34,069 nucleotides of DNA from Syntrophales bacterium (lineage in GTDB: Bacteria; Desulfobacterota; Syntrophia; Syntrophales; UBA4778): positions 1 through 34,069 of the forward strand of contig JAQTPK010000031.1 in the NCBI GenBank assembly GCA_028712885.1, in the 5' to 3' direction. Under the pieces are notes generated by a model. The model made no database searches. It saw nothing but the letters and a program-made list of their open reading frames with translations, and was not told where the DNA came from. A program made the translations under genes and the position numbers. Positions within the stretch are counted from its first letter, which is position 1. Every line of letters begins with the position of its first letter. Shown one piece after another: positions 1 through 8,483 of the stretch.

Positions 1-41
1 AGGAAAACTTTCTGCTTTTCCACCTTTTACTTTTTACCGGC

Positions 42-458
42 AAGCCGGAGCGGGCCGTAAGCCGAGTCCTGTCCTCCGCTCCGGTCGCCCGGAAGCGGAG
101 CGGCGATCATTCATCTGGGACGGCAATTGCTTGCCGCCTCGAGCAACCTACCCGAGAACATCGGACGGGCCGTCCTGGTATCGTTCTCCTATTCGGTCTT
201 GCTCCGGATGGGGTTTGCCAAGCTTTTCCGGTCACCCGGAAAACTGGTGAGCTCTTACCTCGCCTTTTCACCCTTACCGCCGGGGCTGCGCCCCGGAGTT
301 CTCTGAACTCCCATTGCGGGCGGCGGTATCTTTTCTGTGGCACTTTCCTTAGGGTCGCCCCCAGTCGCCGTTAGCGACCATCCTGCCCTGTGGAGCTCGG
401 ACTTTCCTCCCGCAGGCCCTTCCCGGCCTGCCGGCGATCGCCTGGCCTGCTCCGACTT
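42..458 (-). ncRNA. rnpB: RNase P RNA, bacterial type A
   Basis: Catalytic RNA of ribonuclease P, which removes 5' leaders from tRNA precursors. Read on the minus strand it carries the conserved GAGGAAAGTCCGAGCTCC block near the 5' end (about 395-412) and the conserved 3' block ACAGGACTCGGCTTACGG (about 57-74). The ends were set by P1 pairing: ten bases at 449-458 pair without interruption with 42-51. The length of about 417 nt fits the type A class. Both flanks carry GTGAAAAGTAAAAAG-type repeats, so its promoter and terminator probably lie in repeat sequence. Very sure of identity; ends are good to a few bases. Confidence 0.97.
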
Positions 459-460
459 TC

Positions 461-565
461 AGTAAAAAGTAAAGAGTGAAAGGTGAAAAGTTTCCTGAGC
501 TGAATGTCCCTGCTTTGGACTTGCGCCCTGTTAATAACTTTTCACTTTTTACTTTTCACTTTTAC
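461..565. repeat. Inverted low-complexity repeat, GTGAAAAGTAAAAAG vocabulary
   Basis: The left arm (461-495) is built from the words AGTAAA, GTGAAA and AAAAGT, and the right arm (539-565) is their reverse complement, with a non-repetitive loop between. A further piece lies at 21-40 beyond the rnpB 3' end. The right arm overlaps the last codons and stop of the RNase H gene. The same vocabulary returns at 16265-16331. Confidence 0.8.
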
Positions 566-974
566 CGAGAGCCTCGTCGATCGCTTCGTTCGCCAAGCGG
601 TCCGCCATGGCGTTGCGCTCGCGGGGTATATGCTCTATGGTGTAGCCGTCAAGAAATGATAACAGATTTCTGGCTTCGGCGGCAAGTCCCGACAGCCGGC
701 TGTTCTTGATCCGGTAGACCCCCTGGAGCTGTCTGACGATAAGCTCCGAATCGAGAAAGATGCGCAGACGGCGGTTTTTCATCCTGAGCGCTTCCTCCAA
801 GCCCAGAATAAGAGCTTTGTATTCAGCTTCGTTATTCGTGCATACGCCGAGAGATTTCTTGAGGGCGGCTTCGATATCCCCTCCGGGGCCTATAAGAATC
901 GCCCCCGCCCCCGCATTTCCCGGGTTTCCCCGGCTTGCCCCATCCGTGTAAAGATCCCGTTCAGGAGGATTCAT
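549..974 (-). CDS. Ribonuclease HI family protein (RnhA-like)
   Basis: A 141-residue RNase H fold that would cleave the RNA strand of RNA-DNA hybrids. The four acidic catalytic positions are visible: Asp in LYTDGASRGNPG near residue 10, Glu in NNEAEYKAL near 50, Asp in IFLDSEL near 70-75, and Asp in NAMADRLANEA near 130. It belongs to the short 'ribonuclease HI-like' group related to YpdQ/RnhA rather than being a close E. coli RnhA copy. The ATG overlaps the end of the upstream zinc-ribbon gene by 14 bases, suggesting translational coupling. The last residues (GKSEK) and the stop codon are read from the adjacent low-complexity repeat, so the tail is probably not ancestral. Confidence 0.92.
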   Translation of the reverse strand: MNPPERDLYTDGASRGNPGNAGAGAILIGPGGDIEAALKKSLGVCTNNEAEYKALILGLEEALRMKNRRLRIFLDSELIVRQLQGVYRIKNSRLSGLAAEARNLLSFLDGYTIEHIPRERNAMADRLANEAIDEALGKSEK

Positions 975-1686
975 CCTTGCTCCGGTCCTCCCAGTAGATG
1001 ATCCGTCCGCAATAGGGACACTGCATTATCTCTTCGAATCGCTGGAGGTCATTATACATCTGGGGGGGAATGTTCATGTGGCAGCCCCCGCATACTTCCT
1101 TCCAAACCGGTACGACGGCACGGCCGTTCCGGCGTGATCGGATCGTTTCATATTTTTTCAGAAGCGAAGCATCCACACGTTTTCTGGCATCGTCCAGCCG
1201 CGCTGAAGACCCGGCAAGCTCCCGCTCGATCGCTTTTACTTCCTCCTCCATGGACTTCCGCTTGCCTTCGTACTCCGACTGGAAAGCTGCGAATTCCTTT
1301 TCTCCGGCTTTCAACTGTACCTTGACCCGATCTATTTCATCCAGCAGCATAATGACTTCATCTTCGATTTTGCTGTTTTTGCCCTCCTGCGTTTCTATCT
1401 CTTTAAGCATCGCCTGGTATTCTTTATTATTTTTTACCTCAAGAAGCCGCTCCTTCGTCCTTTTTACCTGCTCGACGCCGCGGCGCAGCAGATCTTCCTT
1501 TTCCCGGTGCGCTTTCTGGGCATCCTGAAGCCGCGTTTGTGCATCTTCGAATCTGCTCCTCTCGCGCTGGAGTTCCTTCCCGAGCTCCTCCTGCTTCAAG
1601 GGAAGATCCTTTCTCCTTCCCGACAAGCGATCCATTTCCGAGTTAACGTGCTGAATTTCCACCAGCAGAAGAATTTTCTTTTTCAA
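961..1686 (-). CDS. C4-type zinc-ribbon, coiled-coil protein (COG1579/CT398-like)
   Basis: A 241-residue protein whose first about 180 residues are a highly charged heptad-rich coiled-coil hairpin. It ends with a C4 zinc ribbon: CGGCHMNIPP near residue 198 and CPYCGRIIYW near 222. This is the architecture of the COG1579 family (CT398-like hairpin plus zf-RING_7), whose role is poorly defined, with links to RNA or DNA binding and to secretion in chlamydiae. The start is TTG at 1684-1686, chosen because AGGAGAG lies just upstream and no better ATG exists in frame. It is coupled to the downstream RNase H gene, with which it commonly co-occurs in related genomes (recollection, not checked). Confidence 0.9.
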   Translation of the reverse strand: MKKKILLLVEIQHVNSEMDRLSGRRKDLPLKQEELGKELQRERSRFEDAQTRLQDAQKAHREKEDLLRRGVEQVKRTKERLLEVKNNKEYQAMLKEIETQEGKNSKIEDEVIMLLDEIDRVKVQLKAGEKEFAAFQSEYEGKRKSMEEEVKAIERELAGSSARLDDARKRVDASLLKKYETIRSRRNGRAVVPVWKEVCGGCHMNIPPQMYNDLQRFEEIMQCPYCGRIIYWEDRSKDESS

Positions 1687-1726
1687 CTTTCTCTCCTCGA
1701 TCCTCCTTTAACTCTTCATTTTGTGC

Positions 1727-1759
1727 AAAAAAAAATGCACCGGGTTCCGGTGCATTTTT
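1727..1759 (-). terminator. Perfect stem-loop terminator, usable on both strands
   Basis: A nine-base stem (1735-1743 with 1747-1755) closes a three-base loop. It has eight or more A on its left (a T-run on the minus strand) and five T on its right. On the minus strand it is well placed to end transcription from the upstream CAU tRNA gene before the zinc-ribbon gene. The interval 1760-1922 holds no gene I can support. Confidence 0.85.
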
Positions 1760-1922
1760 CGGGGCATATACCTGCTCCGGCATTTGCCGATATAGATGCC
1801 TTGACATTCATTGTTCCCATTCTCTGCAAAAAACCGCCTTCCACCCCGGCGATGCTGATTCTGATCTCCATTATTTCATAAGCTCCAATCAACGCTGCTG
1901 ACCTGAAATACTGATTCTACTT

Positions 1923-1998
1923 TGGTGGGCCCACCTGGGATCGAACCAGGGACCTACCGGTTATGAGCCGGTGGCTCTGCCAATTGAGCTATGGGCCC
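1923..1998 (-). tRNA. tRNA with CAU anticodon (tRNA-Met; tRNA-Ile2 not excluded)
   Basis: A 76-nt cloverleaf with encoded CCA. The acceptor stem GGGCCCA pairs with TGGGCCC, the T arm carries GGTTCGATCC, and the anticodon loop reads CTCATAA. CAU can be elongator Met, or Ile2 if the C is modified by TilS. It lacks the C1-A72 mismatch of an initiator. The GGGCCCAT...GGGCCCACCA form is, from memory, usually annotated as elongator Met in this group. Confidence 0.95.
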
Positions 1999-2022
1999 TC
2001 CGAAAGGAAAAACATTGGTCAG

Positions 2023-2050
2023 ATTATCTTCTTATTATTCGGCTTGTCAA
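2023..2050 (-). promoter_or_regulatory. Sigma-70-type promoter of the CAU tRNA
   Basis: On the minus strand a perfect TTGACA (2045-2050) is followed after 16 bases by GATAAT (2023-2028), five of six matches to the -10 consensus. It lies about 25 bases before the tRNA 5' end, the right place for its start site. Confidence 0.75.
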
Positions 2051-2056
2051 GCCTTC

Positions 2057-2158
2057 TTTTGTGTCCATTGCGTCGTCTGGTCTATTGCGTCTTTTGAGTC
2101 TATCGGTCCTCCGCACAAAATCGACTCAACGGACTCGATGACTCGATGGACACAATGA
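2057..2158. repeat. Inverted low-complexity repeat, GACTCGATGGACACAATG vocabulary
   Basis: Follows the rpoD stop codon directly. A nine-base arm at 2059-2067 (TTGTGTCCA) is matched by TGGACACAA at 2147-2155. Internal pieces repeat the words GACTC, ATGACTC and TATTGCGTC. It probably acts as the 3' end structure of the rpoD transcript. Confidence 0.65.
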
Positions 2159-2161
2159 TCC

Positions 2162-3901
2162 TTATTTGATGAGCGTCCTGAGCTCGCGTCTCCGCGAGGG
2201 ATTTCTAAGCCTGCGCAGGGCGTTGGCTTCAATTTGCTTTGTCCTTTCCACCATCTCGGCGTTCTCCAGATCCTCCGTCAGATCTGATTTCTCGCCGATG
2301 CCGAAACGCATTCTCAGCACCTTTTCCTCCCGAGGCGTGAGTGTGGACAGGATTTTGCGCGTCTGCTTGGCGAGATCCATGCTGATGGCCGCGTCCGACG
2401 GAGACATGATCTTCTTGTCTTCGATGAAGTCCCCCAGGTGGCTGTCCTCCTCTTCGCCGATCGGGGTTTCCAGGGAAATCGGCTCTTTCGCAATCCTCAG
2501 GACCTTCCGAACTTTCTCCAGCGGGAACTCCATCTTGTCCGCTATTTCCTCCGGGTTCGGTTCGCGCCCGAGCTCCTGAACCAGATAGCGGGAAGTGCGG
2601 ATCAGCTTGTTGATCGTTTCAATCATGTGCACGGGGATCCGGATCGTCCTCGCCTGATCCGCAATGGCGCGTGTAATCGCCTGCCTGATCCACCAGGTCG
2701 CGTACGTGGAAAATTTATAGCCGCGCTGGTATTCGAATTTATCGACGGCCTTCATGAGGCCGATGTTCCCCTCCTGAATCAGATCAAGGAACTGCAGGCC
2801 GCGGTTCGTATATTTTTTCGCAATACTCACCACAAGCCGCAGGTTCGCTTCAATCAGCTTGCGCTTGGCCCGGCCCGCTTTAGTCTCTCCCTTTTCGATC
2901 GAGAACACAACCTTTCTCAGCAACGCCACCGGAATCCCGATCTCCGCCGTCATTCTCCTGATATCGCTCCGCGCCGATCTTACCATCAGATCGAGATCGC
3001 GCAGCCGCGCAACCGAAACCTTGGTCTCCCTGGCGACTAGTTTCTCCTGGCCGGGTTTTTTCAGTCTCGAAAAGGCCTTCTCGAGCATTTTGATCGGCAG
3101 GCGGGTTTCTTTTTTCGCGATGGCTATTTTTCTCTCCGCGTTTCCCACAACGGTCAGCGCATCCTTGAGCCTCGACACCATCCGGCTGATCTGGCGCTTG
3201 CTCAGGCGAATCTCCCTGCTCAGGTCGACTATCTTTTTTGTATTCTTTTTCAGGTCCTCATTAATCTTCGCTTCCTGCGCGGCTTTGACGCCTTCACGCA
3301 GCTGTTTGCGCAACGCCGTGTTCCTGCGGTCGACCCTGGAAATTTTGGCGATCAGTTCGAGAACCCTGTCCCGATGGAGGTCCTCCTCCACGAAGCCGTC
3401 CTCATCCTCAAGGTTGTCCACTACGTTCTTGATGCGCAGATCTCCGGTCTTCAGCTTCTTGCCCATTTCAATGAGGTCCTTCACTGAAATTTCCAGGCTG
3501 AAAACCGACTCCATGATCTCCCGTTCGCCCTCTTCGATCTTCTTGGCGATCTCAATCTCCCCTTCCCGGTTCAACAGGGAAACCAGCCCCATTTCCCGCA
3601 GGTACATCTTGACCGGATCGCCGGTTTTGCCCGCGAGGGAGAAAAGAACGGACAGTTCCTCATCGTCCTCCTTGGTCTCCAGCGCGTCCTCCGCGGGCTT
3701 CTTGAGGACGATTTTCTCACCTTTGTCCGTATCGATGATGTCGATATTTCTTTCGCCAAAAAGCATTATGATATCGTCGATCTGATCGGACGATATGATA
3801 TCGGATGGCAACATGTCGTTCACATCGTCATAGGTGAGGAAACCCTTCTCCTCGCCTAACGAAATCAACTTTTTCACCTCATCCGAGTGTTCTTTAGCCA
3901 T
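2162..3901 (-). CDS. rpoD: RNA polymerase primary sigma factor (sigma-70/RpoD)
   Basis: A 579-residue housekeeping sigma factor. In order: region 1.1 (about 1-75), region 1.2 ([11 protein letters not shown]), a long charged non-conserved block, region 2 with the signature [13 protein letters not shown] for -10 recognition and melting, region 3, and region 4 beginning [20 protein letters not shown]. The ATG at 3901 is chosen over a longer frame because AGGGAG precedes it and it begins five bases after dnaG ends. The oddity is in region 4.2: between EKSD and QIEA there are 15 residues where the family has 18. The conserved EEVG turn and the VTRERIR recognition-helix segment are replaced by [14 protein letters not shown], while the downstream QIEA.ALR.LR.PSR is intact. 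This is a true divergence, a local error, or an in-frame deletion. Confidence 0.95.
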   Translation of the reverse strand: MAKEHSDEVKKLISLGEEKGFLTYDDVNDMLPSDIISSDQIDDIIMLFGERNIDIIDTDKGEKIVLKKPAEDALETKEDDEELSVLFSLAGKTGDPVKMYLREMGLVSLLNREGEIEIAKKIEEGEREIMESVFSLEISVKDLIEMGKKLKTGDLRIKNVVDNLEDEDGFVEEDLHRDRVLELIAKISRVDRRNTALRKQLREGVKAAQEAKINEDLKKNTKKIVDLSREIRLSKRQISRMVSRLKDALTVVGNAERKIAIAKKETRLPIKMLEKAFSRLKKPGQEKLVARETKVSVARLRDLDLMVRSARSDIRRMTAEIGIPVALLRKVVFSIEKGETKAGRAKRKLIEANLRLVVSIAKKYTNRGLQFLDLIQEGNIGLMKAVDKFEYQRGYKFSTYATWWIRQAITRAIADQARTIRIPVHMIETINKLIRTSRYLVQELGREPNPEEIADKMEFPLEKVRKVLRIAKEPISLETPIGEEEDSHLGDFIEDKKIMSPSDAAISMDLAKQTRKILSTLTPREEKVLRMRFGIGEKSDLTEDLENAEMVERTKQIEANALRRLRNPSRRRELRTLIK

Positions 3902-3906
3902 TCTTT

Positions 3907-5673
3907 TTACTCCCTTAGGCTTTTTTCCAATTGCAACAGGCCTTCCTTTTCCAGCAGGAGATCCCGGCAGCGGTCCGCGTCTCCGTTCCGTTGGGCTTCC
4001 AACAGCTTTTTTTTCAATTCTCCGTGTTTTCGTTTGAACCACCTGAGCTTGATTCTCTTTATGGTATCTGAAAAGATCCGGTCGCAGCTTTCCGAACCGT
4101 CCTGGCCGTCGCCGGCCCACTTTTTCAGGCAACTTTCCCTGAAGCTTTCATCTTCTATTTCCGAAAGAAGATCTGACGGCCGGACGGGATCTCCGTCGTC
4201 GTGACGTTTCCGGATGGCCTCGCCGATCTTCCTCAGTTCCGGGCTTAAGAAATATGAAAAAACGTCGTGCGCGATCGCCTGCCGAATCCGTTCGGGAGAT
4301 TCGATCAGCATCTGCAGAAAACCCTTCTCGACCCGGTCGGTAAGGGACTGCTCTCTTCGCTTTTCCGGGGAAACGGCCCCCGGCTTTTTGCGCACCGTCC
4401 TGCTTATTTCCGCTTTTAAAAGACCCTGATCTATGCCAAGCAGCTCCGAGACCCTTTTGATAAAAAGGTTCTTCTGCAAAGGCTCTTCTATCTGCGAGAT
4501 GAACGCCACGGCCTCCCGGACTGCGCCGAGGCTGCTTTCAAAATCCTTTCCTCCTGCCCCGATCACATTGTCGATATAGTAATCGACAATCGACCGCGAT
4601 TCCTTGATAAGCGCCTCCAGCCCTTCCGCGCCGTGCGCCTTAATATAATCATCAGGATCCAGTCTGTCAGGCAGCAGGACGATCCGGGCGCGGATTCTTT
4701 CCGCCAGAAACAGCTTCAAGCTCCTTTCGAGGGCGCTCCTGCCGCCCTCATCCGGATCGAAAATCGCTACGACTTCATCCGTATACCTTCGGATGAGCGA
4801 AAGGTGGTCGCGCGTGAGCGCCGTCCCCAGGGTTGCCGAGACGTTGGTTACGCCCTTGCTCCATAATGAAAGGGCGTCGAAGTACCCCTCCACGAGGATC
4901 AGGCAGCCCTTCTTCCGGATACCCTCCCTCGCCTTGTTCAGGAGATAAAGGTTCCGCCCCTTGATATAAACGGGCGATTCCGGCGAATTGAGATACTTGG
5001 GCGTATCTTCTCCAAAAGCGCGTCCCCCGAAGGCGATTATTTCCCCCCTCAGGTCTTCTATGGGAAAGATCAGGCGGTTTCGGAACCGGTCATATAAGTC
5101 GCCCCTCTCCCCCCTGGCGAGCAAGCCCGCTTTTTCGGCAAGCGCGAGGGGAACCCCTCTGCTTTCGAGATGTTCCCTGAGGACGCGCCAGCCCGGGGGG
5201 GCATAACCCAGGCGGAATTCCGCGGCGGATTCCTGCTTCATCCCGCGCTTCCGGAGATAATCGCGGGCCGTTTTCCCTGCGGGGGCGTAAAGATTTTTTG
5301 TAAAGAACTCTGAAGCCAGGCGGTTCAGCCTGAGCACGTCCTGACGGATTTTCCCCTCCGCTCCGGGTCGCTCCGCTCTCTTCTCGGGAAGCGGGATACC
5401 GGCTTTCGCGGCAAGCTGGCTCATGGCCTCCGGAAAAGTCAGGTTCTGAATGTTCATGAGGAACGAGAATACATCCCCTCCCGCTCCGCATCCGAAACAG
5501 TAAAAAATCTGCTTTTCTTCGCTCACCGTGAAAGACGGCGTTTTTTCCTTGTGAAACGGACAGAGTCCGGAGTAATTCCGTCCCGCCTTTTTCAGTACTA
5601 CATGTTCGGAAACGACGTCGACGATATTGATCCTGTTTTTAATCGCCTCTGCGTCCGGTCGAGTCCGATTCAA
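3907..5673 (-). CDS. dnaG: DNA primase
   Basis: A 588-residue primase that makes RNA primers at the replication fork. The N-terminal CHC2 zinc finger is present ([11 protein letters not shown] near 38 and [11 protein letters not shown] near 59). It is followed by the RNA polymerase core with a TOPRIM fold showing EGYFDALSL near 265 and the metal-binding DPDEGG near 310. The C-terminal third is the less conserved helicase-binding region. The start is TTG (5671-5673), supported by AGAGGAG nine bases upstream; no ATG lies nearby. It is the middle gene of the yqeY-dnaG-rpoD operon. The 189-base gap up to yqeY holds no gene I can support, only a loose GGTCCGGA/TCCGGAAC inverted repeat near 5730-5765. 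Confidence 0.97.
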   Translation of the reverse strand: MNRTRPDAEAIKNRINIVDVVSEHVVLKKAGRNYSGLCPFHKEKTPSFTVSEEKQIFYCFGCGAGGDVFSFLMNIQNLTFPEAMSQLAAKAGIPLPEKRAERPGAEGKIRQDVLRLNRLASEFFTKNLYAPAGKTARDYLRKRGMKQESAAEFRLGYAPPGWRVLREHLESRGVPLALAEKAGLLARGERGDLYDRFRNRLIFPIEDLRGEIIAFGGRAFGEDTPKYLNSPESPVYIKGRNLYLLNKAREGIRKKGCLILVEGYFDALSLWSKGVTNVSATLGTALTRDHLSLIRRYTDEVVAIFDPDEGGRSALERSLKLFLAERIRARIVLLPDRLDPDDYIKAHGAEGLEALIKESRSIVDYYIDNVIGAGGKDFESSLGAVREAVAFISQIEEPLQKNLFIKRVSELLGIDQGLLKAEISRTVRKKPGAVSPEKRREQSLTDRVEKGFLQMLIESPERIRQAIAHDVFSYFLSPELRKIGEAIRKRHDDGDPVRPSDLLSEIEDESFRESCLKKWAGDGQDGSESCDRIFSDTIKRIKLRWFKRKHGELKKKLLEAQRNGDADRCRDLLLEKEGLLQLEKSLRE

Positions 5674-5862
5674 AATGAACTCCTCTCAGCGGCTCACGAC
5701 AGGATACCCGCAATTCCCTCGCGATGAGGTCCGGAAAAAAAGCGCATTCTTATCCGGAACGACCTCCTATGGGATGGATTATGAAAGCTGGAGATAAATG
5801 ATGTGATGCGAAGCACGATACAAGCACAATTATGATCGTACCCGGTATTAGATGCTTGGGAA

Positions 5863-6309
5863 TCAGGCGGAGAGGATGGATTTCACCATCTCGCTGACCA
5901 TCTTGCCGTCCGCTTTCCCGGTAACCCGGGCCATGACGGCCTTCATGACTTTTCCCATGTCCTTGGGTCCTGCCGCACCCGTCTCGCTGATGACTTTTCG
6001 GACCTCCGCTTCGAGTTCCTCCTTCGACATTTCCGCCGGCATGAACGATTTTATGATCTGCAGCTCCTGTGTCTCCTTCGAAACAAGGTCCTCGCGGCCT
6101 CCCTTTCGAAACTGCTCGATGGAATCGTTTCTCTGTTTCGTGAGCGAAGACAGGACCTGCAATATTTCCGTATCCTCAGCGGGCCTTTTGAGGTCGATCT
6201 CCCGATTGTGAACCGCCGTCTTAATCATCCGGATGGCCGATAATCTGATTTTATCCTTTGCCTTCGCCGCCTGGATCATGTCGCTGTCGATTCGTTCTTT
6301 CAAGCTCAT
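5863..6309 (-). CDS. yqeY: GatB/YqeY domain protein
   Basis: A 148-residue protein of the YqeY family, a stand-alone homologue of the GatB tail domain that may bind tRNA. Its exact role is unknown. It begins MSLKERIDSDM, the usual family start, so the ATG at 6309 is preferred over an upstream TTG that has no ribosome site. The C-terminal GAAGPKDMGKVMKAVM region with KADG after it is typical. YqeY genes commonly precede dnaG and rpoD, as here. Its transcript starts far upstream (promoter 6419-6446) and carries a repeat hairpin in the 5' leader. Confidence 0.93.
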   Translation of the reverse strand: MSLKERIDSDMIQAAKAKDKIRLSAIRMIKTAVHNREIDLKRPAEDTEILQVLSSLTKQRNDSIEQFRKGGREDLVSKETQELQIIKSFMPAEMSKEELEAEVRKVISETGAAGPKDMGKVMKAVMARVTGKADGKMVSEMVKSILSA

Positions 6310-6327
6310 CGGGCCACCCATAAGTAA

Positions 6328-6398
6328 AGGGTTCAAGGGGCCGGGGACTCAAGAGCCCAAGTGCAATTTACTTGAGACCCTCCCGTCGACTTGAACCT
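6328..6398. repeat. Inverted repeat, GGGTTCAAG vocabulary, in the yqeY leader
   Basis: An outer arm GGGTTCAAG (6330-6338) faces CTTGAACCT (6390-6398). An inner GACTCAAG (6346-6353) faces the near-complement CTTGAGAC (6371-6378). The element lies between promoter and start codon, so it would form a hairpin in the 5' untranslated region of the operon mRNA. Related elements occur at 7661-7743 and 10523-10734. Confidence 0.75.
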
Positions 6399-6418
6399 GA
6401 ATAGTAAGTTAAATTAAT

Positions 6419-6446
6419 ATAATATAGAATTACAGTTATTTGTCAA
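6419..6446 (-). promoter_or_regulatory. Promoter of the yqeY-dnaG-rpoD operon
   Basis: The minus strand shows TTGACA (6441-6446), a 16-base AT-rich spacer and TATTAT (6419-6424), matching 6/6 and 5/6 of the consensus. It sits between the HIT gene stop and yqeY and gives a leader of about 100 bases. Confidence 0.8.
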
Positions 6447-6463
6447 CAGCTATTTTATCGCGG

Positions 6464-6808
6464 TCATTCGAGTTCGAATTTCAGACGTCTGCCCCCAAAA
6501 ACGTGCACATGCAGGTGCTGAACCACCTGCCCGCCTTCGTCCCCCGTATTGATGACGGTCCGGAATCCCCTTTTGTCTATTGCTTTGATTTTCGCTACCT
6601 GCTGGACGGCATTCACAATTTTTTCAGAGATCCCTGCATCTGACTTTCCGATGTCCATCAGCGTCGCAAAATGCTTCTTCGGAACTATAATCACATGCGC
6701 CGGCGCGACGGGATGGATATCATCAAAAGCAAATACGCTCTCATCTTCGAATACCCTGGCGGACGGCAACTCACCCCGGACAATCTTGCAGAAGATGCAA
6801 TCTTGCAT
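6464..6808 (-). CDS. HIT family nucleotide-binding protein (HinT-like)
   Basis: A 114-residue histidine-triad protein, probably a nucleoside phosphoramidate hydrolase. The catalytic motif HLHVHVFGGR lies near residue 97 and the family start CIFCKIVRGELP at residue 4. The ATG at 6808 is chosen because AAGGAGGG lies seven to fourteen bases upstream; ten more codons are open upstream but start in repeat sequence. It lies downstream of hisA, separated by a repeat, and may be on the same transcript. Confidence 0.95.
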   Translation of the reverse strand: MQDCIFCKIVRGELPSARVFEDESVFAFDDIHPVAPAHVIIVPKKHFATLMDIGKSDAGISEKIVNAVQQVAKIKAIDKRGFRTVINTGDEGGQVVQHLHVHVFGGRRLKFELE

Positions 6809-6824
6809 GTTTCCCTCCTTTTCT

Positions 6825-6900
6825 GGCGTAAGGTGCAAGGAGTGAGGCGTAAGGAGTTTTTAAAAACCCTTATTCGCACCCCGGGCTTTTGAACTCCGAG
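6825..6900. repeat. Low-complexity repeat, GTAAGGAGTGAGG vocabulary plus GAACTCCGAG words
   Basis: Words GGCGTAAGG and GTGAGGCGTAAGGAG (6832-6859) are followed by CCTTATTCGCACC (6869-6882), their approximate reverse complement. Then come TTGAACTCCGAG and TATGAACTC, which run into the hisA stop codon at 6901. Confidence 0.6.
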
Positions 6901-7644
6901 CTATGAACTCTGGATGAACTTTCCTTGTGAGGCTCTGATCGCTTCCCGCAGGTCCAGCGCTCCCGTGTAAAGCGCCTTTCCTGTAATGACGCCGATGATA
7001 CGAGGGTCCGCAATTTCGGCGAGCCGCTCAATATCGCGTATCCCGGACACCCCGCCCGATGCGATGATGGGAATGTTGACGGATTCCGCAATTTTCACAG
7101 TCGCCTCGACGTTAACTCCCGTTTCCATCCCATCCCGCATGATATCGGTATAAACGATCGCATGCAGGCCTATTTCTTCATATTTCTTCGCCAGCGACGC
7201 GGCGGACCGGTCCGTATTTTCCGTCCATCCTTCTACCGCGACGTTCCCGTCCTTCGCGTCTATTCCAAGAATGATTCTGCCCGGATACCTCCGGCACGCC
7301 TCACGGAGGAAATCACCGTCTTTCAGGGCGGAAGTCCCGAGAATCACCCATCCCGCTCCCATGCCCAGGTAAGTTTCTACGGTTTCCATGTTACGGATGC
7401 CGCCGCCTACCTCAACCGGCACTCCTGCATCTTCCAGGATCAGGCGAATCGCTCCGGCATTCACTGGTCTCCCTTCACGCGATCCGTCCAAATCCACAAC
7501 ATGGATTCTTTGTGCTCCCATGTCCCTCCATTTTCGCGCCATTTCGGCCGGATCGGCGGAATAAACCGTAACACGGCTGAAATCCCCCTGCCGGAGCCTT
7601 ACGCACTTGCCGTCTTTCACATCAATAGCCGGGATTATTATCAT
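6901..7644 (-). CDS. hisA: Phosphoribosylformimino-5-aminoimidazole carboxamide ribotide isomerase
   Basis: A 247-residue (beta/alpha)8 barrel that isomerises ProFAR to PRFAR in histidine synthesis. The two catalytic aspartates are present: PAIDVKDG near residue 8 and LGIDAKDG near 128. The phosphate-binding motifs VEVGGGIR near 77 and IIASGGVSG near 195 are also present. The start ATG at 7644 has a weak ribosome site. It follows the lipoprotein gene in the histidine cluster; no hisH or hisF lies next to it in this window. Its last codons and stop run into repeat vocabulary. Confidence 0.97.
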   Translation of the reverse strand: MIIIPAIDVKDGKCVRLRQGDFSRVTVYSADPAEMARKWRDMGAQRIHVVDLDGSREGRPVNAGAIRLILEDAGVPVEVGGGIRNMETVETYLGMGAGWVILGTSALKDGDFLREACRRYPGRIILGIDAKDGNVAVEGWTENTDRSAASLAKKYEEIGLHAIVYTDIMRDGMETGVNVEATVKIAESVNIPIIASGGVSGIRDIERLAEIADPRIIGVITGKALYTGALDLREAIRASQGKFIQSS

Positions 7645-7660
7645 GGACTATAGGGAAAAA

Positions 7661-7743
7661 AAGGGTCCAAGGATCGAGGATTCAAGGGACCAAGTGTCCT
7701 GTCAGTTCACTTGCATCCTTGAACCCTCGAATCCCCGACCCTT
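7661..7743. repeat. Inverted repeat, GGATTCAAGGG/CCTTGAACCC vocabulary
   Basis: AAGGGTC (7661-7667) pairs with GACCCTT (7737-7743), and CGAGGATTCAAGG (7675-7687) pairs with CCTTGAACCCTCG (7717-7729) with one mismatch. It would form a long imperfect hairpin between hisA and the lipoprotein gene. Confidence 0.8.
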
Positions 7744-7749
7744 AAAATT

Positions 7750-8427
7750 TTAATCCAGCTCGGGGAAGGTCTGGAGTACCTCCTCCATTCCACCAAGCAT
7801 GAGCTCTTCCGCCTGAACCCAGCGCCCCCTTTCACGGACGAATGAAGATAGTTGAAGGATATCTTCGAAGAGCGATTTCTGGGCCTTATCGAATATTCCC
7901 TTCCAGACTATGGAGCCGTCGCTCGCCCGGATCAGATATATTCCGAACGACGCCATGGCGGGTTTCTCAACGGAATAGGAAAACCCTTTTCTCTCGCGCA
8001 GACAGAATAGGTGTCCCGCAATCAAATAGTCGACTTCAAGTTCGTGTCCGACTTTTCTCAATATCTCCCCGGGATTGGGCTTGAAAGAATCGGCTGATAC
8101 CCGCCTGAAAACTCCTTCCACTTTGTCCGGGGGTATCAGATTGCGCTCGTATTTCTTGAATTTAGCGAAAAAGGCCTTTTCGAGGAGCCGCTCCGAGTTC
8201 CGCTCCGAAGCGCAGGACCTGAAAATAATCCCCGTAAGCGGGCAGCAGACGGTCCGGGCGGATTCGTCCGGCAAGATTCTCTGGAAAGGTACAACCGCTA
8301 TCCTCAACGGCTGGGAGTCCGGCCTGGGATTAAGGACCGCTCTGGTGCTTTCCCTGGCGGAACAGCCGGCTGAGCAGACGAACAGGGCGCAACAGACCGC
8401 AAATAAAAAAAAATGGGAGCGCATCAT
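7750..8427 (-). CDS. Predicted lipoprotein of unknown function
   Basis: A 225-residue protein with a hydrophobic N-terminal signal segment ending CSAGC near residue 22, a probable though not perfect lipobox, so it is likely an envelope lipoprotein. The body begins LRIAVVPFQ and contains VDYLIAGHL and GSIVWKGIFD. This pattern is seen in periplasmic lipoproteins of the LpoB/CsgG/GNA1162-like type; I infer a related fold, not a function. The start at 8427 is preferred over an upstream frame because AGGGAG lies ten bases before it and the signal peptide begins there. It sits between hisB and hisA, where many genomes have hisH. Confidence 0.8.
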   Translation of the reverse strand: MMRSHFFLFAVCCALFVCSAGCSARESTRAVLNPRPDSQPLRIAVVPFQRILPDESARTVCCPLTGIIFRSCASERNSERLLEKAFFAKFKKYERNLIPPDKVEGVFRRVSADSFKPNPGEILRKVGHELEVDYLIAGHLFCLRERKGFSYSVEKPAMASFGIYLIRASDGSIVWKGIFDKAQKSLFEDILQLSSFVRERGRWVQAEELMLGGMEEVLQTFPELD

Positions 8428-8483
8428 CAGATGAACACTCCCTATACTCTTCTTTGCCTGCACTGCAACCCCCGTTGAAGCGG

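Noticed and set aside
1716-1871. Minus-strand 51-codon frame between the tRNA and the zinc-ribbon gene
   Set aside because: It runs through the perfect terminator hairpin, has only a distant GGAG and no recognisable features.
3902-4132. Longer RpoD start at 4132
   Set aside because: It would overlap dnaG by over 200 bases, while a good ribosome site and typical region 1.1 start are present at 3901.
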